Source: Euphorbia lathyris
Lineage: Eukaryota > Streptophyta > Magnoliopsida > Malpighiales > Euphorbiaceae
Assembly (NCBI RefSeq): GCF_963576675.1
Contig: NC_088916.1
Location: 77,765,501 to 77,829,500, forward strand
Direction of reading: 5' to 3'
DNA length: 64,000 nt
The stretch's first letter is position 1. Every line of letters starts with the position of its first letter. The position numbers and the translations under genes were made by a program. Under the pieces are notes generated by a model. That model was not told where the DNA came from. It ran no database searches and was given only the letters and a program-made list of their open reading frames with translations. Below, piece by piece: positions 46,501 through 57,576 of this stretch.

Positions 46501-48302
46501 TTTTCATGTGTTTCGTTTTCCTTTGTTTTGTCTTTTCTTTGTTTCGTTGTTATTTTTGTTATCTTTTGATGTTTTTAATGTACTTCCCTTTGTTATTTAA
46601 TATATTTATGGTTTTCGTTTATGTTTCGTGTTCACTTTTTTTCAATTTCTGTGCCATAAATAATGTTCACGTCGGGCGTCCCCCTTTTACGCCCCGCGTG
46701 ATCACCATTTTTCGTGTGTCCTCCACCCAGCAACTCAACCACGCGGGGCGCCCCTCTCCCTGCGCCCCGCGTATTTGAGTCTCTGCCGAAAAAGAGCTCA
46801 CAACGCACCCCCTACGCGGGGTGCCCCCCTGGGCACGCCTCGCGTAGGACCAAACCTTAAATGGGTCTAATTTTAAATTTCATGTCTATTTTTGTTTTTG
46901 TTTTTCTCTTCTTTTGCGACGTCCTTGGAATAGACGTCATTTTAATAACGCGGAGGGTCGTGCAACCCCGCACTCATCGTTTGTTTTGCACTAACAAAAA
47001 CAAAAATAAATAAAAATCAAATAAACAACAAAATAATTGAACTAATTTATCGATTCTGAAATTTTTTCCGACACACTACCCCCCTCGGAAATAAATTAAA
47101 AGTTCCGTTATTTGTCCTTAAAATAAAAAGACGGAACACAAAGGATCGGTTTTAGTGAGAAATTTTAGTCTTAATTTTGAAGTTCTAGAATTTATGCAAA
47201 GCCTAGGTTTATACTAAACAAAAGCATTGAGTCCTAACCCACATGTCATCTCCATAATGAAATTTAAAAAGGCAATAAAAACGGGATGTTTGAAAAGTTC
47301 AGCGAAGACTCGATAATACAAAATTTAAACCCGAAATTTTGTGAGGTAATTTTGAGCCTAGAAGAGTTCGTACGAGAACTCTATTTCTTTCACAATTTTT
47401 CGAGAGCTTTGACTTCACTCGACTCATAGAGTTTGCACCTAATACCGGGTTAAGTACACCTATTTTGGTTAAAATGGCAATAGATGATAAAACGAGCCCA
47501 CTTAGTTTAATTCTTTTCTTGATTTATTTTTCTCGTTTTTATCAACCTCTATGAAACCCCCTTGAGCCTACTAACCGACTTTTCTTGTTAATACCCTTTT
47601 AACAATTAACCCTCTTTTTCCTCTTGTTTAAATACCAACAAAATCAATTCGCACCCGAAATAAGCCAAGGCCTTGATAAATAAGCACCTTAAACTTTCGA
47701 AATCGTTTTTGTGCCGCTCTCAAAACAAAAAGAAAAAGAAAAGACAATAAAGAGCAAAACGGCATTCTCAAGCTCCACACGAGCAATTTCGAGTTATATT
47801 TTACCAACTCACCAAGGCCAAAATAAAATACGGTGCAATCATCAGAATGGTATTTAAACTCGAGTTTTCAAAAATTAACCACTAAAAAGCCACCCACATT
47901 ACAACCCCCCTCCGGGTTCATTTTTAATATTGTCTAAACCATAGCATAGGAGGAAAAACCCGGATGAAAATGCAAACTCAAAGTGATCTCGGGTAAGTGC
48001 AAAGTAGAGTGCTAAAACACCGACCCACCAAAGTTTGAGCGTAAGAGTGAAATCCCTTAGTGAGGTACTATCGGGTCCTCAAAAGACAATCAACCCCCGT
48101 TAATATTGCCTATTAATTTTGATCATGGAGGTTTCAAATAAGTTTGGTCACTCGATTGTTTGCGTAGGTGTTTACCGAAAACTTTACATAAAACTTTAAC
48201 TTTGAAATCACGCACTTGGTAAAACCAACCGACGGTTTGTTTCTTAATAATCTCAATCCCTTGTCTTTCGATTTCTTTTACTTGAGGACAAGTAAAACTT
48301 TA
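46501..48302 (+). other. Non-coding 3' region of the pol-less element
   Basis: T-rich stretch, then three inverted pairs of the ACGCGRGGCGTG word (46668-46703, 46741-46772, 46810-46850). The part 47330-48302 aligns in patches with 15980-17102 of the nested Athila element, including CACATTACAACCCC and GGACAAGTAAAACTTTAA. No gene. Confidence 0.7.
46741..46772. repeat. Perfect inverted pair downstream of ORF2
   Basis: ACGCGGGGCGC (46741-46751) and GCGCCCCGCGT (46762-46772), perfect 11-bp arms with a 10-nt loop. Confidence 0.88.
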
Positions 48303-48317
48303 AAGTCCGAGGAGGTT
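48303..48317 (+). promoter_or_regulatory. Polypurine tract of the pol-less element
   Basis: AAGTCCGAGGAGGTT directly before TGATAGGGG; differs at one base from 17103-17117. Confidence 0.7.
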
Positions 48318-50058
48318 TGATAGGGGTATTTTACCCTTATCTTTTAGTGTGATTTACGGACTAATTTTAGAAGAAATAAATAAGTTTAATTACAAAAATA
48401 GAGTGTTTTAATGAAATAACGAAATAAAAATAAAATCCGTACTTTCGGTTAATTTTCCGTATTTTTGATTAATATTAGTAAATAAAATGTCAAGCTAACT
48501 CGGCTCCCGAGAATTGTATTTCAGGTACGAGCAAGAAGTGAAAATCCACCCATACACGCGAGGTGCATCACTCCTCACGCGAGGCGTGAAACATTGGGTC
48601 AGAAATAATTGATTTATCCACAGGCACCACGTGGGATCCAGTCATCAATACGCGAGGCGTGTACCACCATACGCGGGGCGTGGAACATGTGTCAGAAATA
48701 ATTAACCTAATCCTGAAAGTCAGACTGCACGGTCTCCCTGAGTCAACTATCCATACGCGGGGCGTGCTTCAGCTACGCACGGCGTAAAAGACCCAATTCA
48801 AGCAATAAAAACTCAGAAACTCAAACACGCGAGGCGCATCCCACCATACGCGGGGCGTGTTTGAGACAACAAGATCTGGAATTGGTCCACATGCAGGAGA
48901 TTTCTGACGGAATGGGCAAACACGCGGGCGTTCCACACCCTACGCGAGGCGTATTATGGGATTTCTGCACAAAATAATGTTGCTCCATGCTTGTACTTTG
49001 TGAAATTACAAATCTACCCTAGCTTGATGTGTATAAATAGGAGTGACTAGCACTCACCTTAGAATCTTCTCTTTTGCATAGATAAAACTCTTGTTTCATA
49101 GTTTTAGATTTTGTTTTTAGGCTTTATATAGCCAAACTCTTCCACCTTGAGAGCTTGTTCGTTGATTCCGGCATTCCATCAAAGTTCCGCTCCATCTCCG
49201 TGCACCAAGCTCGAAAGCTCCACCATCCAAGTCCTAAGAGACGGCTTTGAGTCCGGTTAGCTAGTTCCGAGGGTGGATTCTTCCCTTTACACTTGCTAAT
49301 TAGCTTGAACTCATCCTATGTACTAAGCTCGGTTGTAATTCATATTTACATTCTCCATATTTATAATTTATCATTCATAATCTTCTTTTCTATATATGTG
49401 TTGATGTTTGTTACTTGTTTTGATATTCAGAATTGATTATTGTGTAGGTGAACGCGATTTCCGACGCCATTCGGGCTATCTTTAGGGATTCATATAGGTG
49501 TTGCCTTACCGGAAGTGACAAACCGGAAACCGTAGGAATTGACAAGCCACGGAACTTACGGGCACTAATTTCTGATCCCGAGCATTAGACACGCCTTGAC
49601 TAGGAACCGCGTAGTCTAAGTACTTCACGGGTCGGTCACACTACACGTAGTCGTCATTGCAAGAACAAACCATCAACCGTATAAACATTAGAAGTCATTA
49701 TTTGTCATATTTATATCTTATCGCATCCATATCATTTCATAGAGTTTTGTTATATAAATTCGCCTCACCCATAGTTAGGAGTAGTTTGTAGTTGGTCCCC
49801 ATATCAACCTCAAAGTATTCACCGCTTAAATAACGTATAAAACCGAGTCGTTTAATACTTGCAGTTATAAATCCCGTGGATTCGATACCCGGTCTTAACC
49901 GGATTATTACTTGATACGACGGGGTACACTTGCCCCTAAGTCGTAGCGTCTAGTAGAGATTAAGTAATTAGGAAGATCACATCCATATCCATAACGCACT
50001 TATCGTAATATATATTTCGTTAAAGAAAAGCTCCACTAGTCGTTTATGACCCACATCA
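48318..50058 (+). repeat. 3' LTR of the pol-less element
   Basis: Same length as the 5' LTR (1,741 bp) with scattered substitutions only. One change breaks the terminal hairpin (ACCCTTATC). Word cluster at 48551-48953; TATA box at 49031-49040. The duplication ATGCC follows at 50059-50063. Confidence 0.95.
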
Positions 50059-50103
50059 ATGCCTTTGTGGTGAAGAATCACGTCCTTTTGCAGTAAAAAT
50101 GTC

Positions 50104-50256
50104 GGTCACGAATTAGACAGGGGTGTCACGTTCGTGACTGGGCTTGCCATGGAAAATTGGTGAGTTTGGTCTGTCACGATCGTGACAAATGATTTTTGCT
50201 TCTAGTGAGTTTTTTCGAGCATGTCACGTTCGTGATAGGTAGGTCACGAACGTGAT
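50104..50256 (-). repeat. TCACG(A/T)(A/T)CGTGA palindrome cluster of the solo LTR
   Basis: Five copies: a partial one near 50105, then about 50125 (GTCACGTTCGTGAC), 50173-50186 (GTCACGATCGTGAC), 50223-50236 and about 50243-50256. It lies 215-370 bp from the LTR start on the minus strand, the same relative place as the clusters in the two other Athila-type LTRs. Confidence 0.85.
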
Positions 50257-50472
50257 AGTTGATTTTGCCCTAATTTAGGCTTCTTTCTTCTGTCTTTTAC
50301 TCATTTCTTGCTGATATTTCTTCATATTAAGTTTTTATCTGTTTCAAACCTATCTATGTAAAAATCATGAACAAACAAGTGAAACCTTTCCAAAACATAT
50401 ACTAAACTAAGCTAAATGCATAAATATAGACATGAATATACATGCAAAAACACGTAAACTTAGGACTTATCA

Positions 50473-51222
50473 TCACTCTAGAGGCTTTAGGCTCACTTAT
50501 ACCAGTGGCCATGCGTAAGCCACAACGAAAGTCTAGAAATTTTTTCATTAGCATGACTTTTAAGACTTAGCCATAGAAGAAAATATGTTTTCTTCAGAGA
50601 TGATGATGATGATATGTGATAATTCCCTATTTTGACATTCTCACGCATAGGGGTTGATTTATATTAAATGTGAAATGTCATAAATTAAAAAATTTGAAGT
50701 GTGATGTTATCTAGCCGAGCTAGACGCTGGTAGATGAACATTAGTTGGCTAGAAATTTAATTGGTGAAAATAACTAAAAATGTATAAATCAAATTGCCTT
50801 AAAATGAGTACGTCATAATGATGAAAGGGTAGCAAAAATATCATATATATTGGTAATCATGTGGTATAAAAAGCTTATATATGATGAGATGCAGGCAGAA
50901 AAAGCTTCCGTATGATAACACCGCCAGTCAATTGATCTCAATAAGTGTCATCCTTAATTTAAGGCGTTATGTGAAAGAAATCCCTACCTTGTTGACTGGA
51001 GATCCCAAGATCTAGGTTCAAAGGGACAACCTAATTATATGAACCTTGTATGGTCACTATGGGGATTAAACCCAAGTCCATTCCTAGATGTAAACAGTGA
51101 CATAAAAATGGGAAACAGTTAAGCTATATGCTTTTAATGATACATTGTGCATCAGAAATGTTGAGCAAATAAATCACCTATGTAAGATTGAAGTGGGGTC
51201 GCTTCAAAAGAGACTAGTGGGG
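50473..51222. other. Unassigned flank between the solo LTR and the copia element
   Basis: Begins with the right TCACT duplication. No ORF, LTR edge or repeat recognised. It continues at 63852-64000 across the copia insertion (TCTAG then TTCTCTAAAACTCTC). It could be an old retroelement remnant; I cannot assign it. Confidence 0.4.
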
Positions 51223-51227
51223 TCTAG
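51223..51227. repeat. Target-site duplication TCTAG (left)
   Basis: TCTAG precedes TGTTGGTCCC and recurs at 63847-63851 after TTTCAACA. Confidence 0.95.
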
Positions 51228-52327
51228 TGTTGGTCCCATATAACGTGACAAGGTTAGTTCCAAGGGGGGGATAGGAACTATTTAAAATTTTATCCGTTAA
51301 GGCTGACTTCTTTTCTTTGTGAAAAGGTTTACACAGCGGCGCTAAGTAATTTTAAGACACAAGCTTAGTCAACTGGTGACTAAGTCTGTTTCTTTCCTTG
51401 AGTCAGGAGATAACACTTAAGTCTATTCCTGAACTCAGCTTCTTAGTGCACTCAACTCAGCGTGAGTTCGTTACTTAGTCAGTTTTATAGCAAGCAATAT
51501 ATAAAGGAGTTTAAAGGTTAGAAATATGTTACTCAGCAGACATATCCTGGTTCGACCTCTCCGCCTACGTCCAGTCCCCGGAACTCGTTCTGAGCTTTTT
51601 GAATCCTCTACTGAGCTCTTTTAAGGTAGAGCACGAAACCTTTTACAATAGAAGCTGAGTATACAAGAGTACCTTCCTCTATTCCTCTACTCACTCCTAT
51701 AACTACCGCTGAGTACTATAACCGAGTACTCAGCTTCTCCTTTCTATTCTTCTAGAAATGATAAGTGTTTGTCCTAAACAACAATTGCTAAGACACTTTA
51801 GATGAATGAAATCACTCTAGACTTTTACACAATGATTGGAATTGGTGTAAGATTTTCTTTGCTTTTCTCACAGAACTTCAAGTATGAATTTGGTCAGCGT
51901 TTCGACTTGATTGAAGATCTGCGTCGAATGAAGCATTTGAAAGGCCTATTTATAGTGACACTTCAAGCATCGGTGATTTCGAATTTCGAAATAACCGTTG
52001 GAAGCTAATGGCTTCCTGTCGCTTTCACTAAGGACGTGCTCAGTGTCGTTGGCCAATGAGATTCTTGTATCTTCTGTCTACGGCAGTGCTCAGCAGCTTT
52101 TCGTCAGATGAACAGAATGTTTCGATATTTATAGTAAAGTCTTCCAGATAACTTACTGCGTCTTCTGAACTTTACCCAAAGTAGAAATACTTTGTCTCTA
52201 AGTTGATTCCGTTCTGCCCCTGACTTGTACTTCTTGTCGTTTAACTCAGCAGCTTCATCTTGAAGCAATTGATAGAAGGCTTCTCGATCCTTCTTCATGC
52301 TGAGTTAGGCTCTGTTCTTTATCGCTG

Positions 52328-52485
52328 AAAAAAACTGAACTGAACTGAACTGAATTGAACTGAACTGAACTGAATTGAACTGAACTGAACTGAATACTAC
52401 TGAATACTATGAACTGAATTGAACTGAACTGAATTTAACTGAATGCTACTGAACTTAATTGAATGTTACCGAACTTAACCGAACT
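52328..52485. repeat. CTGAA pentamer run (left subterminal)
   Basis: Imperfect tandem ACTGA/ATTGA pentamers next to the left terminal repeat; a matching run in the same orientation lies at 53150-53280. Confidence 0.9.
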
Positions 52486-53149
52486 TAACAATAATGATGA
52501 TATTAGACTTTAAAATAATTTTAATGATAATATTGGACATTAATAAACTTATAATAATAATAATGGTTCTAATAAATTTAATAATATCAATAATAAATAA
52601 ATATATTGTTAAAGATAAAACTAAATTGAATATCAAATAAAAGCTCGGGTTGATAAAATCTTGGCTCGATAAAAGCCTATGAAATTAAATAAAAATGAGT
52701 CTAATTTAAATTAAAAATACAAATTACATACAAACACAAATTTACATATAATTTAAAGTCTATGAAATTAAATACAAATTTTCATATGAATATAAACTCT
52801 TAACTTTTTATTCTAATTAAGGGTTAAAGTGCAAAAATAACGTTTTGGGTCAGGAGTAATTTTACCCCTAACGTCTAAAATTGTGCAATTTTATCCCTAA
52901 CATTGATAAATTCGGTAAATTTTAGAAACAATTCATAATATGGATGCAATTCCTAATTTTTAAATATGGATGCATACTTTAGTTTTAATTTTTTATTAAA
53001 TGATATATACTTTAATAAACTATCATTCCTTGATTTTTATCTAATTTATAGATAATGATAAAGTATAAATAATAATAATAATAATAAATAATGATAAATT
53101 ATAGATAAATAATAATAATTATTATAATATAATAAATAATGATAAATTA

Positions 53150-53280
53150 TTGAATGCTGAAACTGAATGTTGAAACTGAATGCTGAAACTGAATGCTGAA
53201 CTGAACTGAACTGAATTGAATTGAATTGAATTGAACTGAACTGAACTGAATTGAACTGAACTGAACTGAACTGAACTGAT
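53150..53280. repeat. CTGAA pentamer run (right subterminal)
   Basis: CTGAA/TTGAA pentamers plus four GCTGAAACTGAAT-type units just inside the right terminal repeat, same strand as the left run. Confidence 0.9.
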
Positions 53281-53568
53281 TGTTACTGAAATTAAGTGAT
53301 AAAGAACAGGGCCTTAGTGCTTTGCTTAAAATGACTGCGTTTTGTCTTCCTGGGCCGTGAGGTCTTGATCTGTTGACTTGGGCTTGACTTCCTCTTATGG
53401 GCCTTTAGGCTTTTTATCTTAATGTCTTATAAATCAAATTAACTCAACATTGAACAAACACATTAGTGTGAATAAATCAAAGAATTTAAATTTAATGTGT
53501 TAGAATATTTTTATTATTCACATAAATAATTTTGTCAAATCAAAATCATGTGGAAAGGTGTTTCAACA

Positions 53569-53668
53569 AACTCCCCCATTTTGATGTTGGCAAAAATATT
53601 CAGTAAGGAACTCAGTGTTGAGCTCCCCCATGATAGTTGACCTTGTTTTTCTCAAGATACTCCCCCGT
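53569..53668 (-). promoter_or_regulatory. Multiple polypurine tracts of the Sirevirus-type element
   Basis: Minus strand AATGGGGGAGTT abuts the 3' LTR (53569-53580); further copies lie at 53623-53630 (TGGGGGAG) and 53659-53668 (ACGGGGGAGT), and a weaker one at about 54144-54150. Repeated purine tracts before the 3' LTR are a known Sirevirus trait. Confidence 0.8.
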
Positions 53669-54205
53669 AAGGGTTGAGCTAGTGACTTAGTTTTACTTTA
53701 AACATTTCAAGGTTTAATCAAGTAAGTCTAAGGTCAGTTTTCAGAAATAGGTCAGCTCATGGAATATATTCTTTTTAACTCAGTTAAGATGAGCGGAAGA
53801 TTTAGATATCAGAGTACGCTGAGTATATCTTTGTTCAATGAGTTTTAGTTAAGAGGACATATAAAAGAGGTCAACTTATAGATCAACATAGTAGACAATC
53901 ATGAAGCAATGTAAACACATAACACAGTTGATTTAATGAAGATACGTTAAATGTTTAGCACAAAACATAAGCATCACATAAGATTAGTCAATTTGAAAAA
54001 AGGTAGATGCATGCATAGTTTTGAATTGATGGTCAGCACAACAAAATATATTAGGAAAAAGAATGCTCTTTGGCTTTTCCCTTTTGTTTCTGATGACTTC
54101 TAGATGCTTCTCCTATATGCTGAGTTCTTTCAGCTTGTTCTTTCTCCCCCGTTTTGCCAGCATCAGGTGGAGGAGGAATGAAGGTGTCGTTGAGGGCAGC
54201 ACGAG

Positions 54206-57085
54206 TTAGCCGTACAGAGAATGCTTAAGCTTGCGCGTGCTTTCATTTATACCATCAAAAACAGGAACACCATCATCCAAGACAGAACGGGGAACCCTGA
54301 CTGAGGCACTGAGCATACTCAGAATGTATTCTTGAGACTTCCCAACCCAGGTGATACTGTCAGTCAGCATGGCAAAAGCTTGATGAAACATTTTAAGCAG
54401 AGCCGAGTCATAATACTGACGTTGAGCATTCGAATGACGCACATGTTTGAAGATGGATTGGGAGTATTGCAGAAGCTCATTTGTTTTGAGTTGGTCAGTT
54501 TCCATCTCTTCCTTACTCAAGTTGAGTAGACGGACAGCCTCACTAATTTGCTCAATGGAGCATTGGGAGGTGGAAGAGAGTTGCTCGTTGGTTCTGGCTT
54601 GCTCAGAGTGAAGCTGGTTGAAGAGTTGATGAACTTCAGCAGAAGTTGCATACATGGAGTTCGTAGTTGACAGGTTTTGAAATTGACCTTGGAGAGAGTT
54701 CATGTGATTGACCATTGTCAGCTGGAGTTCGGCCAGCTTTACTATTGATTCCTGCTTGGGCTGTTGAGACTGGAGTGATGTCATGACACTCAGAAGATCC
54801 TTAAGACCTTTGATTTCTGTGAGAAGCTGAGTGACAGAGGAAAGTTGAGTTGGCTCAACAGGAACTGACCCAGCGGCGTCGGCATTGGTTTAATGGAGGT
54901 CCTGGAGGAGAGCTTGAGTTGAGTCAATGATTCTTCGACCAGACTCAGTGGCATTCAGATAAGTATAGGATCCATCATGATTTGGCCCAGTTGCCGGAAT
55001 ATGAGTAGAACCGGAAGGTGGAGGTGTGTGGTTCCTTTCATTATTGGAAGTGCCAGCATGATTGGTGGCTGGACTTGTGTTCAGATTGCCAGCAGAAACT
55101 GACTGGCTGATATTCTGCACTTGAGGATGTGGAAGTGGGTGATCGGCAGAATTATCTACTTGCTCAGAGTCAGGCTGAAGCTGACTGGTTTGAATAGGTT
55201 GAGGAGTTTCAGCACTGACCTGAGCAGGTGTTTCCTTAGCAAGCTCAGTATGTTGAGGAGTAGGAACTTTGAGAATTTGCTCGGTATTATCTTGGCTTAG
55301 AGTAGCAATTGAGTCGGCATGTTCCTTAGGTTGAGAAACAGAGGCTTGCTTTTCCTAGTGCTCTCTTGGAGGAGACTCAGTGGGATTGGCGAAGAATTTG
55401 AACTGCATATCAGAGAGATCAGTGATTGGATCCCGTAGTGGTGAGTCATCCATAAGATCAATCACTGGGGATTTATGAGCCTTCTTTTTAAGTCTCCTTA
55501 ATCTCTTAGTCTTTGGAGGAGAGGGGTCAACTGGAATAGACTCAAGTGAGTCAGTAGGTGAAGTTTCCCCTAGATCAGCATGATCCTTTGCTGTTGGCTC
55601 AGCTTCTTCTTCAACCAACTCAGTGTTGGTTGTTTCATGTTGCTCACCATCTGCAGTCTCATGTTGCTCAACATCCACTGTCTCATGTTGCTCAACATTT
55701 GCTGTCTCCTCAACATCAAACTGACCTCCCAATTCTTCTTCATCTGGGTCAGTGGGATTTCTTTCAAGATCAATGCCTTGACTTCTCATAAAATGAGAGT
55801 CTTCAGAGATAATGACGCCAAGTGGGGGTACATCGATAGGACTTAACCCAGAAGAGATCTTCTTCTTCTTTCGCAATGGTTGCTCAGGAGTGTCCTCTTT
55901 TTCTTCTTCCTCAGGCTCAGCTTGCCTTTTGAGGTTTTCCGCTGACTTGGGTCCAACCTGACCTTGTTGAACTTGAGGCTTAGTTCCCTTAGACACAAAC
56001 CGAATCTTTTTCGGTGGAGCATCAACGTCTTTGGAAGAGGTTTGAACAGCTTTCCTCTTTCTGTCCTGCTTGTCAGCTTGAGCTTTCCTTATTTTCTTTC
56101 CTTCTCTGGTCTGCATCCCCTCTGTTTCCTGAACAGTGGCCCCTTTTCCTTTCTTAGGGACGATGGGTCGATCGTAGACCAAGCCGAATAGTGCAGCTAC
56201 AGTAATTTCAGTCCCCCAAACATTAATTTCCTCAACCAAATTCACCTGGTGATCTTTGAGGATTCTGGTAATAAGGGAGCCTAACCTAAGGGTTCCAGTA
56301 CTCCTTTGAAAACCACCGATTAAAAAGACTGGCATGTTGATCGGCTGGTAGGTCAGCATGTGCCAGATGAAGCACTGCTCAAAGTTCGACGTTGAGGAAG
56401 TGGAGTTGACATTTGGAAAGAGGAATTTGGTCAGTATGTAATGAGCCATCTTTTGATTCTGACCCATGGAGGTGCTCGAGATTTCCCCGACATGACCGGC
56501 AGGTTTGCAAAACTCAGCGGGATAATCAATTTTATCTTGGTCACCTGATTTTCTAAGTTTAGCTCCTTTGGTTTTCAGCTTTAGCAGTTTGGCAAGGTAA
56601 GGAGGGTTGATGAAGATATCTTTGCCTTGAACCTTGATGACCATGTAGTCCCGGTTATCATCAGCGGCTCTTAGGTTAGTGTAGAACTCCTTCACTAACT
56701 CAGGATAGGTGGCTTCTCGAGTCGAGAACAGCTCGGTCCAGCCGTTCTTTGAGATCCACTCACAGAAGGGTTACTCAGCTTCCACAAAGCCCTTCGAGAA
56801 CCAGCGGGAGTGGTCAACCTTATATCCCCTTACGCTGTTGTAAACTAGGGAGTAGGTGCGTTCCATCGATTTCTTTCCCTTGTCCTTCTGTTTCTTTGAC
56901 GATGTAGCTTGGTCAGCCTGGGGTTTCTTGCTCGGGGTAGTGACCTTAGAGTGGTCACGCTGACCAGGTTCTTGAGACTTGGTGGGAGTCTCGCTATATT
57001 CCTGCTGAGCAGGAGATGGAGGGTTTTCATCGGAGCGGTTATCATCGTAACCGGCACCAGAGACGTTCTGAGAATCGTTAGACAT
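54206..57085 (-). pseudogene. Sirevirus env-like ORF with three stops
   Basis: One continuous reading frame of about 960 codons, start MSNDSQNVSG at 57085, interrupted by stops at 56768-56770, 55352-55354 and 54887-54889. The N-terminal part is hydrophilic, K/S/P-rich. The middle (FYTNLRAADDN; IFINPPYLAKLLKL) resembles retroelement ORF domains of ATHILA type. Next comes a long acidic repeat region (VEQHETVDVEQHETADGEQHE) and a basic patch (KTKRLRRLKKKAHKS). The C-terminal part (54206-54784) is helical with Q/L heptad-like spacing, likely a coiled coil. No clear membrane segment was seen. It lies between RNase H and the purine tracts, the usual env-like position. Function in the family is unproven. 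Confidence 0.75.
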
Positions 57086-57576
57086 GATTCTTAGAGAAAT
57101 TTGAGAAGTTTGGGAATTTTAGAAAAGAGAGGATTTGAATACCAAAAATTTCTGAGCGTAAAGAGGTACAAGTGGAAATTCGTCCACTATTTATAGAGGT
57201 GTCGAGTTGATCTAAAGCGTTGAGGTGGCCGTTTGACCTCGAGATACTCAACCAACAAGGATTCTGGCATTTATGACACAATCGGTGCATGTATTTTCTA
57301 ATTATTGCGCTTACATCATCCTAGGTGGCTATTTAATTCGCGTGTTTAGCATTAATTTGTGCAACGGATCTTTTACTCAGTGTTAAGAATTCTAAACATT
57401 TAATGTTCTGAGTAGTCGGTTCTACGCAAAGGAATTATTCGTATGCTTAGTAACTCAGCTTAAGATAACCACTCAGCGTGTATATCTACTTAGCATGTAA
57501 TAGACATTGATTTAGCATAAATCACTCGGCATGGTAATCAACTCAGCATGCATATATCACATATTATACTTGGAAT

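Larger units (their letters stand above)
40778..50058 (+). mobile_element. Pol-less Athila-lineage element with gag and ORF2
   Basis: 9,281 bp with LTRs 40778-42518 and 48318-50058 (1,741 bp each), 5-bp duplications ATGCC, tRNA-Asp-type PBS and purine tract. By eye the LTRs differ at roughly three to four dozen sites, about 98% identity. The internal region has gag (one stop), no protease/RT/integrase, and an ATHILA ORF-1-type gene. Lacking pol, it must have been mobilised in trans. Confidence 0.93.
39756..50472 (-). mobile_element. Solo LTR, Athila-like, split by the element at 40778-50058
   Basis: Parts 39756-40777 and 50064-50472 (together 1,431 bp) make one LTR reading TGATAAGTCC...CCTGACA on the minus strand, flanked by TCACT on both sides. 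No PBS, purine tract or internal sequence adjoins it, so it is a solo LTR from LTR-LTR recombination. The right part (U3) holds five copies of a TCACGTTCGTGA-type palindrome. Confidence 0.8.
52308..53313. mobile_element. Non-autonomous PIF/Harbinger-like transposon
   Basis: Ends are inverted: GGCTCTGTTCTTTATC (52308-52323) and the complement of GGCCCTGTTCTTTATC (53298-53313), 15 of 16 bases matching. The 3-bp duplication TTA (52305-52307, 53314-53316) and the GG-CTGTT ends fit PIF/Harbinger/Tourist. No transposase. The empty site is seen in the other LTR at about 63594, so it inserted after the copia element. It carries (CTGAA)n-type pentamer runs near both ends. Confidence 0.85.
51228..53568 (-). 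repeat. 3' LTR of the copia element, with transposon insert
   Basis: 2,341 bp: 1,332 bp of LTR plus a 1,006-bp transposon and its 3-bp duplication. TATA box (minus CTATAAATAG) at 51946-51955. Confidence 0.95.

Noticed and set aside
45728..46600. 290-residue ORF in another frame over ORF2
   Set aside because: Low-complexity S/P/T-rich shadow of the GC-rich ORF2, which has the recognised domain and start context.
52104..52298. 64-residue basic ORF present in both copia LTRs (also 63391-63585)
   Set aside because: Upstream of the LTR TATA box, short, and no start context; conservation is that of the LTR itself.
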